Origin: JBCDJG01 sp038748065 | GTDB lineage: Bacteria > Pseudomonadota > Gammaproteobacteria > Pseudomonadales > Halieaceae | NCBI GenBank assembly: GCA_038748065.1 | Contig: JBCDJG010000046.1 | Span: 1-40,620, forward strand | Reading direction: 5' to 3' | DNA length: 40,620 bases | Notes under the pieces: model-generated | The model's input: the letters and a program-made list of their open reading frames with translations, nothing else | Database searches by the model: none | What the model was told of the DNA's origin: nothing | Program-made: the position numbers and the translations under genes | Shown: one piece after another, positions 8,946 to 16,111 of the stretch | Numbering within the stretch: the stretch's first letter is position 1 | How the letters are laid out: every line of letters starts with the position of its first letter

Positions 8946-10325
8946 CTAGGCTTCTAGCCCCTGGGCTTTCAGGGCGTCGTACAGGTCGTAACGGAAAAAG
9001 TGCTGGCTGTTGTCATGATCCCACATAGCGCGGCCGGTCAAATCCGCCCAGTCGCTGCGAGTTGCGGGCTCCACGCTGGGATCAATAAAAATCTCCCACG
9101 CCAGCAGCGCGCCTTCCGTACCTGTCGCACCCGGCACTGAAGCGAGCTCTGTTACATCAAGCTGTTTAAGCACCACCTGTGCGTTGACCTCCTGCGCCAG
9201 GCGCTCAAAGCCAGGCGATTCAGGTGCCTCTACCATCAATGCGGCGATCCCGCGCTTGATCGGCTCACGGTAGCCGGCACAGTCCTCCAGCCAGACCAGC
9301 CCCCGGTTCTCGGATACCTGCGCGAAGCCGACATCGAAGTAGCCCCGGGGCGTGAAGGGGTTCAGCTGCAGCACCTTTAAAATAGCTTCCACACCGTCGC
9401 CCTCAATCGCAAATAGCTTGCGCAATCGATGCACGGTGACCGGGGCGAGGTGATGGTACTGCTCTTGCGCCATCTCGGTGATGTGCTGCTCTCCGTGACG
9501 TTCCGCCACGGCGTTGTACATGGCGTAGTTGAGGATGAAGACATCCAGCATGAACTCTTTACACACTGACACCAGTGCCGCATGCGAGAGGTCCTCCAGA
9601 CAGAAATCCCGCTTGAATTCGCCGCTGTAGTCATCGAGGCCATCGCCACTCGGCGCCAGCGTGTCGAACTGAAACTGCGCAGCCAGCGTAGCCGAAGTCT
9701 GCGCCAGGTAGGGGCAATCCTCAGCCAGAACAAAATCATCTTCGATGGACACGCGCCACTTGCAGGGCCCGCGATCAGGTACTTCCCCATGCGGGGGGCG
9801 GAAGACGGGTCGGCAGCGCATATTTGGGTGCACCGCCATGACCGTGGCATCAAAGGTGGGGTCCTCCATGTGATGGCAAATCTGCGTTTGCATATCCACA
9901 TCGCCTTGGGTGATATCTCTAACGTGGTTGTAGGGCCCACAGGTGCTGGTCCAGAAGTAGCCTTCGCTGTCAGACACCACCTCGTAGTGAAAATTGAGAT
10001 AGTTATGCGGCGCACCGATATCGACCTGCAGGCCCTTGAGCGCTACCGCCACATTGTCGCCCTGAATGTTTAGCGCTCTCCGATTCCGCGCGTTGTAAAT
10101 CGGGCTGGTACTCATCCACTCATCACAGGCAATTTCAGTTTGCGCCTGCAGGCCGAACTTGATAGCCACGGGCGCGAGGCCGCTGCGATCATGGATATGA
10201 TTTGCCAGCATGATGTCGCGACCGTACTGCGCGAGCAGGGCGTGGTCCAGATCTTCGAGCTTCAAATCCGCGTTAAAGGTCCCGCTGTAATCTTTCATGT
10301 CTTTACTCGCTGTGCTTTGTTTCAT
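8946..10325 (-). CDS. Protein of unknown function built from two homologous ~200-residue halves
   Basis: I do not recognise this 459-residue protein. It consists of an internal duplication: residues about 12-180 and 232-390 align. Each half begins with YSG-F, then LEDL-H and an alpha-helical stretch. Later each has I-GD-V---LK-LQ (about 87-100 and 307-320), a P--Y segment, then VS---G--W---C--Y (about 117-132 and 337-352). One Cys is conserved between halves (C129 and C349). The first half additionally carries a Cys/His-rich segment (ICHHMED, C150-H151-H152, then HPNMRCRP, H166, C171), which could bind a metal; the second lacks these. No signal peptide or membrane span. The start could also be ATG 10298. 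It lies downstream of TetR and upstream of the DUF2141-P450 pair. Confidence 0.8.
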   Translation of the reverse strand: MKQSTASKDMKDYSGTFNADLKLEDLDHALLAQYGRDIMLANHIHDRSGLAPVAIKFGLQAQTEIACDEWMSTSPIYNARNRRALNIQGDNVAVALKGLQVDIGAPHNYLNFHYEVVSDSEGYFWTSTCGPYNHVRDITQGDVDMQTQICHHMEDPTFDATVMAVHPNMRCRPVFRPPHGEVPDRGPCKWRVSIEDDFVLAEDCPYLAQTSATLAAQFQFDTLAPSGDGLDDYSGEFKRDFCLEDLSHAALVSVCKEFMLDVFILNYAMYNAVAERHGEQHITEMAQEQYHHLAPVTVHRLRKLFAIEGDGVEAILKVLQLNPFTPRGYFDVGFAQVSENRGLVWLEDCAGYREPIKRGIAALMVEAPESPGFERLAQEVNAQVVLKQLDVTELASVPGATGTEGALLAWEIFIDPSVEPATRSDWADLTGRAMWDHDNSQHFFRYDLYDALKAQGLEA

Positions 10326-10339
10326 TAACGTCGGGCATT

Positions 10340-10408
10340 TCAGGCCACCAGCGCGGCGATCGCATGGGTGCCGATAAGACCCGTGCCGCCAGTTACCAGC
10401 ACCTTCAT
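10340..10408 (-). pseudogene. 22-codon remnant of an NAD(P)-dependent epimerase/dehydratase gene
   Basis: The reading frame begins ATG at 10408, overlapping the TetR stop codon in an ATGA arrangement typical of translationally coupled genes. It encodes MKVLVTGGTGLIGTHAIAAL plus two residues before a TGA stop. That is the exact N-terminal Rossmann beta-alpha unit (GGTGxIG nucleotide loop) of NDP-sugar epimerase-like short-chain dehydrogenases, which are normally around 300 residues long. The rest is absent: the next gene begins 15 bases further on. The simplest reading is a deletion that removed nearly all of a former epimerase gene in the TetR operon. A translated 22-residue leader peptide is a less likely alternative. 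Confidence 0.7.
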
Positions 10409-11010
10409 GGCTCGAAGCCTTTGCGCAGTCCAGCGATTACAAGGTGGATAAAGGCTGCGACCTGATTGCCACTCTTCAGTGGCACCAGCGGCCTGACAGA
10501 CACATGGTTGCGCTGCAGGCCGAGCAGCGCTGCCTGTATGGCCCGGGCCGTTTCTCGGGGCTGAATTTCCGCGCGAAACTCCTCTCGCTTGATACCCTCA
10601 CGGATTAGAGACACCAGGGCCTTGCTGACCTGATCGACAATGCCCGCTGTAGCCCCCTCATCACCGAGCAGGGCCTCCTGGGTGTCTTCCAGCACCACCA
10701 GGCGCAGCGTGTTCAGCCACCAGCGGTCGGTCAGGCCCAGCTCCAGCCACTGAGCGATGCGCGCTGCCACCGTCTCGTCATCATCAAGCCGATTGGTGAG
10801 CACAGCCATCTGCCCGCGCGCGCTGTCGATGACCTTGTCATTCAAGGCCAGCAGCAGCGCCTCTTTCGTATCGAAGTGCTTGTAAAGCGTCGCTCGCGCA
10901 ATCCCCGCTCGCGACGCAAGCTCCACCATGCGTGCGTGGCGAAACCCTTCGTCGACAAAATACTCGGCGGCTACCGCCAGGATACGGTCGTGTGTTGACT
11001 CGGCCTGCAT
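10405..11010 (-). CDS. TetR-family transcriptional regulator
   Basis: A 201-residue one-component repressor. Residues about 6-52 form the TetR helix-turn-helix domain: ILAVAAEYFVDEGF, then a recognition helix region GIARATLYKHFDTKEALL. The C-terminal ligand and dimerisation domain is helical with no recognised ligand signature. It is divergent from a luciferase-like monooxygenase gene, and the 104-base gap holds a palindrome overlapping the likely promoter, so it probably represses itself and that neighbour. The ligand is unknown. Confidence 0.93.
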   Translation of the reverse strand: MQAESTHDRILAVAAEYFVDEGFRHARMVELASRAGIARATLYKHFDTKEALLLALNDKVIDSARGQMAVLTNRLDDDETVAARIAQWLELGLTDRWWLNTLRLVVLEDTQEALLGDEGATAGIVDQVSKALVSLIREGIKREEFRAEIQPRETARAIQAALLGLQRNHVSVRPLVPLKSGNQVAAFIHLVIAGLRKGFEP

Positions 11011-11019
11011 GCGAAGATA

Positions 11020-11047
11020 GTAGACAGTGTCTATTATTTTTGTCTAC
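11020..11047. promoter_or_regulatory. Palindromic operator candidate for the TetR regulator
   Basis: TAGACA-G-TGTCTA (11021-11033) is a perfect 13-base dyad with a single central base, just upstream of the TetR start codon. A further copy of the half-site, TGTCTAC, stands at 11041-11047. It pairs with GTAGACA at 11020-11026 to form a wider inverted repeat. Two nested dyads at this position fit binding by a TetR dimer or a pair of dimers. The assignment rests on location and symmetry only. Confidence 0.6.
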
Positions 11048-11114
11048 CAGCCCGGTTTGACTGCATGCACCAGTCGCCGCAACATGGACGGCTTTTACCG
11101 CTACGGACATCGCC

Positions 11115-12164
11115 ATGGACAACACCACGCGCCACCCGGAATTGAGCTGCTACCTGCTGCCGGGGCATACCAATAGCCCAGCGGACTGCATTCAGGAAGC
11201 CCGCGAGGCAGAAGCCCTGGGGCTCGGTCGGGTGTGGCTGTCGGAGCGCTTCGACGTCAAGGATGCCGGCGTGATCTGCTCGGCCGCCCTGACCGCCACC
11301 GACAACATCCGCGTGGCGACCGCCGCCACCAATATCCACACGCGGCATCCGATGGTATTGGCAACGATGTGTTCGAGCCTGCACTATCTGTCCGGTGGGC
11401 GCTTTGAGCTCGGGCTCGGGCGCGGTGTGGCCATTCGCAACCAGCTCATGGGGCTCGATCCGGTCACCAACAAGCAATTGGTTGCGGGCATAGACCTCCT
11501 GCGTACCCTGTGGCGCGGCGAAAAAGTGATGGGTTACGAGGGACCCATGGGCAACCTGCCCTACCTGAATATGGGCGACTGGCTGGACGCGCAGATACCC
11601 ATCCACTTCATTGGCTTCGGCCCGAAAAGCCTGCGCTGGGCTGGCGCACACTTTGACGGCGTTCACCTGCATACCTTCATTACCGAACATGGCCTGCGCC
11701 GGGCCAAGGCCCTGGTGCAGGAAGGGGCGGAGGCGGCGGGCCGCGACCCGGCTGCCGTCAAGGTACATGCAGTATTCGCCACCGCACTCAATCCATCCAG
11801 GGAAGACATTCTGCGCAAACTGGTTGCACGCATGGCCACCTACATGCAGGCGCCGGGCTATGTCGAAATGCTGATTGCGCTGAACGAGTGGGACTCTGAG
11901 GTGCTCGAGGCCTTTCGCGCCGATGCGACCGTGAGCAATATTCCGGGAGGCATCGACAGCGTCGCGACGCTGGAGCAGCTAGAGACGATCAGTGGCTTGA
12001 TTCCCGCCGAGTGGTTGCCTGCAGCCACAGGCAGTGCGGAAGACTGTGCAAGCGCCTGGCTCAAGCAGTTCGAACAGGGTGCCGACGGCGTCTGTATCCA
12101 TGGCTCAACGCCCACGGAATTTGAGCCGGTGCTGCGAGCCTACGAGCGTCTCAAAGAGGCCTAG
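11115..12164 (+). CDS. Luciferase-like (LLM class) flavin-dependent oxidoreductase
   Basis: A 349-residue TIM-barrel protein of the bacterial luciferase superfamily. The N-terminal part has EAREAEALGLGRVWLSER, the region around residues 70-105 has AATNIHTRHP and GRFELGLGRGV, and the C-terminal part has GADGVCIHGSTPTEF; these are typical flavin/F420-binding positions of this class. Members use reduced FMN or F420 to oxidise small organic substrates. The sequence resembles the TIGR03857-type group often annotated as F420-dependent, but cofactor use cannot be decided here and no F420 biosynthesis gene is in view. It is divergent from TetR and followed six bases later by a convergent kinase gene. 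Confidence 0.85.
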   Translation: MDNTTRHPELSCYLLPGHTNSPADCIQEAREAEALGLGRVWLSERFDVKDAGVICSAALTATDNIRVATAATNIHTRHPMVLATMCSSLHYLSGGRFELGLGRGVAIRNQLMGLDPVTNKQLVAGIDLLRTLWRGEKVMGYEGPMGNLPYLNMGDWLDAQIPIHFIGFGPKSLRWAGAHFDGVHLHTFITEHGLRRAKALVQEGAEAAGRDPAAVKVHAVFATALNPSREDILRKLVARMATYMQAPGYVEMLIALNEWDSEVLEAFRADATVSNIPGGIDSVATLEQLETISGLIPAEWLPAATGSAEDCASAWLKQFEQGADGVCIHGSTPTEFEPVLRAYERLKEA

Positions 12165-12170
12165 AATCGC

Positions 12171-13241
12171 CTACAGAAACTCCACCGATCCAAGGTCCAC
12201 GCACTGCTGCAGGTGCCCCCGGGCCATGGCGAGAAACATGCGATCGCTGCGCTCGCCGGGCGCGCTAAAGCTGGCGCCCAGCACGGTGATCATCAGTCCG
12301 TGCATCGCGTACTCCCGGTACTGTTCCCAGCAGGTGCTGGCGTCCAGCTCGACCCCGGCTTCCGCCAGCCGCGCGCGATAGGCTTCGACGAGATCTCGCT
12401 CCCAGCCCCGGCGGTTTTCAATACTGACGCTGCCACCCAGGAAATAGGCTGCGTCGGTCATCACACTCGATTCACTGGTGGTCTGCCAGTCGACCGTGGT
12501 GGCCTCGCTCTCCGTGAACAGGATGTTCTCACTGCGAAAGTCACCGTGTGCCAGTGTTTTGGGGCCAGACAGGCGGGTAACAAAATGCGCGTGGCGCTGC
12601 ACGTATTGCTCGCCAAAGGCGATGCACTCGGCGCTCAGGCCGTGGCCAAAGCGATCGACAAACCCGGGCCAATACTGCTGCATGAGCGCCTCGCCGAAGG
12701 CACCGCCGTCGTCGCGCGCCGTCGACATCACGTAGTCTCTGGCGCCGATACTATCATTACCGTAGTAGGCCGCCGCCAGTCTGGCCGCCTGCACCAGAGC
12801 CAGCTCCGTCTCACTGCGCGAGGCACCCTCAAGCTGGTTGCCGGGCTCGGCAGGCGCCATATCTTCCATCAGCAATAGAAACGACGCACGATCCTCGCTG
12901 AGTTCACTGGCGTAGATCTTCGGCGTGCGCATACGCGTACCCGCTGCGAGGTCACGGTAAAACATCACCTCGTTGTAGTAGGCTCCCTGGGCGCCCGCCA
13001 TGGAGCGGGCCTGCTCGTCCTCCGCCGGGAACTTGCCCACCAGGGTAGCCGGGGCGCTGGCCGGCGCACCCTCGTAGCGCGGCGTAAACCGCGCGTTATC
13101 ACCCATCTTGCCCGTACCGATGATCTGCCAGTCAACGGCAGCAACGCGACCCTGCGGCAGTAGCCCTGCCTTGCGCAGGTAATGATCGAGGTGTTCGGCT
13201 GTCAGGTCCGTGGGGCGTTCAGGAAAAACATCGTCGCTCAT
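12171..13241 (-). CDS. APH/EcKinase-like small-molecule phosphotransferase
   Basis: A 356-residue kinase-fold protein of the aminoglycoside phosphotransferase/ecdysteroid-kinase-like superfamily. The catalytic loop is HGDFRSENILF (Asp in HGD as base, Asn as metal ligand), followed by the DFG-equivalent TTVDWQTT. An N-lobe nucleotide site shows IGTGKMGDNAR. Such proteins phosphorylate small alcohols and often sit in catabolic operons with acyl-CoA and steroid-type genes. The start at 13241 is one base after the stop of the upstream dioxygenase gene, showing tight coupling, and makes this the last gene of the six-gene operon. The substrate is unknown. Confidence 0.85.
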   Translation of the reverse strand: MSDDVFPERPTDLTAEHLDHYLRKAGLLPQGRVAAVDWQIIGTGKMGDNARFTPRYEGAPASAPATLVGKFPAEDEQARSMAGAQGAYYNEVMFYRDLAAGTRMRTPKIYASELSEDRASFLLLMEDMAPAEPGNQLEGASRSETELALVQAARLAAAYYGNDSIGARDYVMSTARDDGGAFGEALMQQYWPGFVDRFGHGLSAECIAFGEQYVQRHAHFVTRLSGPKTLAHGDFRSENILFTESEATTVDWQTTSESSVMTDAAYFLGGSVSIENRRGWERDLVEAYRARLAEAGVELDASTCWEQYREYAMHGLMITVLGASFSAPGERSDRMFLAMARGHLQQCVDLGSVEFL

Positions 13242-13242
13242 A

Positions 13243-14163
13243 TCAGGCATCCAGCACGCGCCCGAGGGTCTCATCGCCCTCGATCGTCGTTCGATTGATC
13301 AGTCGGTGCACGCCGGTGGGGGTGCCTGTCGCACAGTGCATCATGCGCCAGTTGTCCCACAGGATCATGTCGCCCTCACGCCACTGGTGAAAGTAGTGAA
13401 ACTCCGGCTGCCGCGTATGTGCCACCAGCCGCTCCAACAGGTCGATAGCCTCGTCATTGGACAGGCCCGCCCGATGCGGGGCAATGACGCGGTCGAGGAA
13501 CTGCTCACAAATCTCGAGCACCTTGACGCCACTGACCGGATGGGTGACCACCGCCGGATAGACCACCTCCGGGAAATTGGGAAAGCGCACATCGGCGGGC
13601 TTGCGCGGGCTGTAGGCGCCGGGTTCGTAGCCCTCAAGGTCAACAAAGCGCATGTGCTTGCGCTGCACGCTGAAGGCATATACCACCTGAATCTGTTCGA
13701 GCAGTGCCTGTGTCTCCTCATCCAGCGCCTCGAAAGCGCGAGCCAGGTCGCCGAAGCCGGTGAGGCCATCGCTGCCCGGCACCACCACCGCACGCAGCAG
13801 GGCGCCATGATTGGGCCGGCCGGTATAGTGCAGGTCCATGTGCCAGTCGAGCCGGCCGACAATATCTTCCCCGTGATAGCGGGCGGTCATGAAGGCGTCG
13901 TTGTCGCCGCCGTTCTCGAGCTCAAACAGCTCCGGGTGCTCGTCGTTGGTAGTGACCTTGAGCGGGTGTAACTCCAGCGGGCCGAACAGACGGCTGAATT
14001 CAATTTGCTTTTGCGCGTCAATAGCCTGGTCTCGGAACAGCAGCAGGCCGTGGGCATACCAGAGTCGCTTAAGCTCGGCCTGCAGTTCAGCGCCGATTGG
14101 CTTGCAAATATCGAAGCCCGAGACCTCGACGCCGACGTTTTCCAGCGGTGTGATCTGCAACAT
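13243..14163 (-). CDS. TauD/TfdA-family Fe(II)/2-oxoglutarate dioxygenase
   Basis: A 306-residue alpha-ketoglutarate-dependent oxygenase. The iron ligands are visible as WHMD (His108, Asp110) and the distal His276 in MMHCATGT; the 2-oxoglutarate-binding Arg291 (INRTTI) lies 15 residues after the distal His, as in TauD. Family members hydroxylate sulfonates, phenoxyacetates and other carboxylates, often causing C-O, C-S or C-N cleavage. Length is normal. It stands five bases downstream of the aldolase-like gene and one base before the kinase gene, so its product probably acts on the same pathway intermediate. Substrate not assignable. Confidence 0.92.
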   Translation of the reverse strand: MLQITPLENVGVEVSGFDICKPIGAELQAELKRLWYAHGLLLFRDQAIDAQKQIEFSRLFGPLELHPLKVTTNDEHPELFELENGGDNDAFMTARYHGEDIVGRLDWHMDLHYTGRPNHGALLRAVVVPGSDGLTGFGDLARAFEALDEETQALLEQIQVVYAFSVQRKHMRFVDLEGYEPGAYSPRKPADVRFPNFPEVVYPAVVTHPVSGVKVLEICEQFLDRVIAPHRAGLSNDEAIDLLERLVAHTRQPEFHYFHQWREGDMILWDNWRMMHCATGTPTGVHRLINRTTIEGDETLGRVLDA

Positions 14164-14168
14164 GGTGC

Positions 14169-14942
14169 TCAGCCCTCCAGTACGCCGGGGTCACGGCGCA
14201 ATTCGCGGCGCGCCATCGCTTCCCAAAGGAAGGGGAAGCCATTGGGGTCCGTAATGGCAATTTGCTCCACCTGTTCGTCAGACAAGGGTTCAGCGCCCCC
14301 GGCGAGCTCGACTTCCCAGGCCCGCTTGCAACGCCACTCGAGGGTTATCGCCCGAAGATGCGCCTGGCGCAGGTTCTCCCCCACCACCAGAGCGCCGTGA
14401 TTTGCAAGCAGCGCCCATTTCGCAGACCCGAGCGCTTCGGCGGCGGAGCGCGTGGTCTGTTCATCACGGAAGGTGCCGGCGTACTCATCGTATACCGGCA
14501 GGTCGACGCCGCAGTGAGCGCCGGTTTGGTCATAGACTGGCGGCGTGCGCTTCAGGTTGGCCCAGATACCGCTCCAGTGCGCATGATTGTGGATCACAAT
14601 ATTGATCTCAGGGCGCAGGGCGTGAATCTGCAGGTGGATGTTAATGGCGGGCGTGATATTCCAGTCGCTATCCACGATAGCGCCCGACTCATCCAGCGTG
14701 ACGATATCGCCAGCGGTGAGCTCGTCCCAGGCCAGCTCCCAGGGATTGGTGAGAATCTTGCCATCCGGCAATCGGTAGGTGATGTGCCCGGCGATATGCT
14801 CGTCCCAGCCTTCCCGGAAAAGCATCCGGCACATCAGCGCGACCTGCGCCTTCGGGCTAAGTTCGGGCAACAGCGGGCGCTTGCCCGGATTCGGTACGAA
14901 CTGTTCCAGCACGGCTCGATTGGTGAAGTCGAAGCGTTTCAC
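14169..14942 (-). CDS. Class II aldolase/adducin-family protein
   Basis: A 257-residue zinc-dependent aldolase-fold protein. The zinc ligands are in VIHNHAH (His118, His120) and LLANHGALV (His182), and a candidate acid/base Glu is in the EGWDEHIAGH segment (about 45-53). Members are fuculose- or ribulose-phosphate-type aldolases or epimerases, decarboxylases and many uncharacterised catabolic proteins. The start is GTG at 14942, supported by AAGGAG about eight bases upstream. It is the fourth gene of the operon. The 91-base gap upstream contains GGCGC/GCGCC repeats but no terminator in the right orientation. Confidence 0.9.
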   Translation of the reverse strand: MKRFDFTNRAVLEQFVPNPGKRPLLPELSPKAQVALMCRMLFREGWDEHIAGHITYRLPDGKILTNPWELAWDELTAGDIVTLDESGAIVDSDWNITPAINIHLQIHALRPEINIVIHNHAHWSGIWANLKRTPPVYDQTGAHCGVDLPVYDEYAGTFRDEQTTRSAAEALGSAKWALLANHGALVVGENLRQAHLRAITLEWRCKRAWEVELAGGAEPLSDEQVEQIAITDPNGFPFLWEAMARRELRRDPGVLEG

Positions 14943-15033
14943 CGGCGCTCTCCTTTATTCTGCGACGCGCCGCTTTTGCTGCAATTTTTTGGCGCGAGTT
15001 GACTGGCGCCAGTATAGCCCAGAGCAGGCTTTC

Positions 15034-15651
15034 TCAATCGCGCAGTAGTTCAACCTCCCAGACCTGATCCGTCGCCTGCTGCCAGCTATAGCGCACTAGC
15101 TTGTCGTCTGCCGCCAGCCAGAAGCGCGTACCGGGGCCGTACTGATCGCCCAGGTATTCCACCTCGCGCAGTCCGTCGGCTTCATCGAGCAGGCGCGCGC
15201 GGCGTTCGCTCAGCAGAGGGCGCAGCAGTGCCTGGCCATCCTCGGGCTTGCGAACATCGGGCACCAGTACCTGAGCCGTGCCGCCCGCCGCAATAATGTC
15301 GGCTATCAAGGGGCCAGCGAAAACCCGCATCAGCGGCGAGAGCCGCACATTTGCAGGTGCGTCAAAGGGCACTTTCTCGACCTGCTGTCCACGCCAGCGC
15401 CGCACCTGCAACCCCGCCTCGCCCGGCCGATAATCAACGGCGACGCTGCCCGCTGCGGGGCTCTTCCAGGACACCGCGAAATCACGCACGCGGCGGCCGC
15501 TGCCGCGGGCAGACACGGCAAGGTGTACCCCTGGCGCATGGCGCTCGCTCTCAATATGCCAGGTGCCGTCAGGCTTTACCTCGCGGATAAAGCTTTCCTT
15601 TATACGGGTTGGCTCGCCATTCAGCAGGTAGCGGTAAGCGCCACGTTCCAT
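15034..15651 (-). CDS. Conserved-looking protein of unknown function
   Basis: A 205-residue soluble protein that I cannot place. It lacks a signal peptide and membrane spans and is predicted beta-rich in both halves (alternating short strands such as YRYLLNGEPTRIKESF and TRFWLAADDKLVRYSWQQ), with a central helical segment near FAGPLIADIIAAGG. The start ATG at 15651 is one base after the VOC gene stop, so it is translationally coupled in the nitrilase operon. The strand pattern recalls the DUF3108-like and lipoprotein-localisation folds, but without a clear motif; this is only an impression. Confidence 0.7.
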   Translation of the reverse strand: MERGAYRYLLNGEPTRIKESFIREVKPDGTWHIESERHAPGVHLAVSARGSGRRVRDFAVSWKSPAAGSVAVDYRPGEAGLQVRRWRGQQVEKVPFDAPANVRLSPLMRVFAGPLIADIIAAGGTAQVLVPDVRKPEDGQALLRPLLSERRARLLDEADGLREVEYLGDQYGPGTRFWLAADDKLVRYSWQQATDQVWEVELLRD

Positions 15652-15652
15652 G

Positions 15653-16111
15653 TCAGCTCTCCAGCGTCTCCAGCAGTTCAACGAGGAGCCCGCCTGTCGT
15701 TGCCGGGTCCAGGTAGACCATGCGGCGACGCCCCATGGTCAGCATGCCATCGGGCGTGACGTAACCCGGGACAATGCCTTTAGCCGCCAGCAACTCCAGC
15801 GCAGCGGGCAGATCGCGCACGTTCCAGGCCATGTGATTGATACCGCCACCGCCGCTGGGGTCTTTAAACAACAATGTACGAAAAGCATCAGATACCGGCT
15901 CGATGTACTCAAAGCCTTGGCCAGCCACTTCAAAGAAAGCAAAACGCGTGTCTGCGGGCTCGCCGGGTGCCGGTTGGTATTCGACAGCCCCGACATCCAG
16001 CCCATAAAGCGCCAGGGCCTGCGACACGGCAGCCTCGAGATCTGCAACCACAAAGCCGACATGGGCTACGCCGACAATGTAATCAGACAGGACCGTGCTA
16101 AGGGAGCTCAT
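15653..16111 (-). CDS. VOC-superfamily protein (glyoxalase/epimerase/dioxygenase fold)
   Basis: A 152-residue vicinal-oxygen-chelate protein with two beta-alpha-beta-beta-beta modules. Likely metal ligands are His17 (VAHVGFVV), Glu68 or Glu71 (FEYIEP), His93 (INHMAWNV) and Glu145 (LLVELLE). That is the paired His/Glu pattern of methylmalonyl-CoA-epimerase- or glyoxalase-like members rather than of extradiol dioxygenases. The annotated start overlaps the end of the nitrilase gene by 14 bases, and the next gene starts one base after its stop. It probably isomerises or cleaves a pathway intermediate. Confidence 0.88.
   Translation of the reverse strand: MSSLSTVLSDYIVGVAHVGFVVADLEAAVSQALALYGLDVGAVEYQPAPGEPADTRFAFFEVAGQGFEYIEPVSDAFRTLLFKDPSGGGGINHMAWNVRDLPAALELLAAKGIVPGYVTPDGMLTMGRRRMVYLDPATTGGLLVELLETLES

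Noticed and set aside
14943..15033. A terminator between the unknown gene and the aldolase-like gene
   Set aside because: The GGCGC/GCGCC hairpin is followed by A residues, not T, in the direction of transcription, so it would not terminate the operon.
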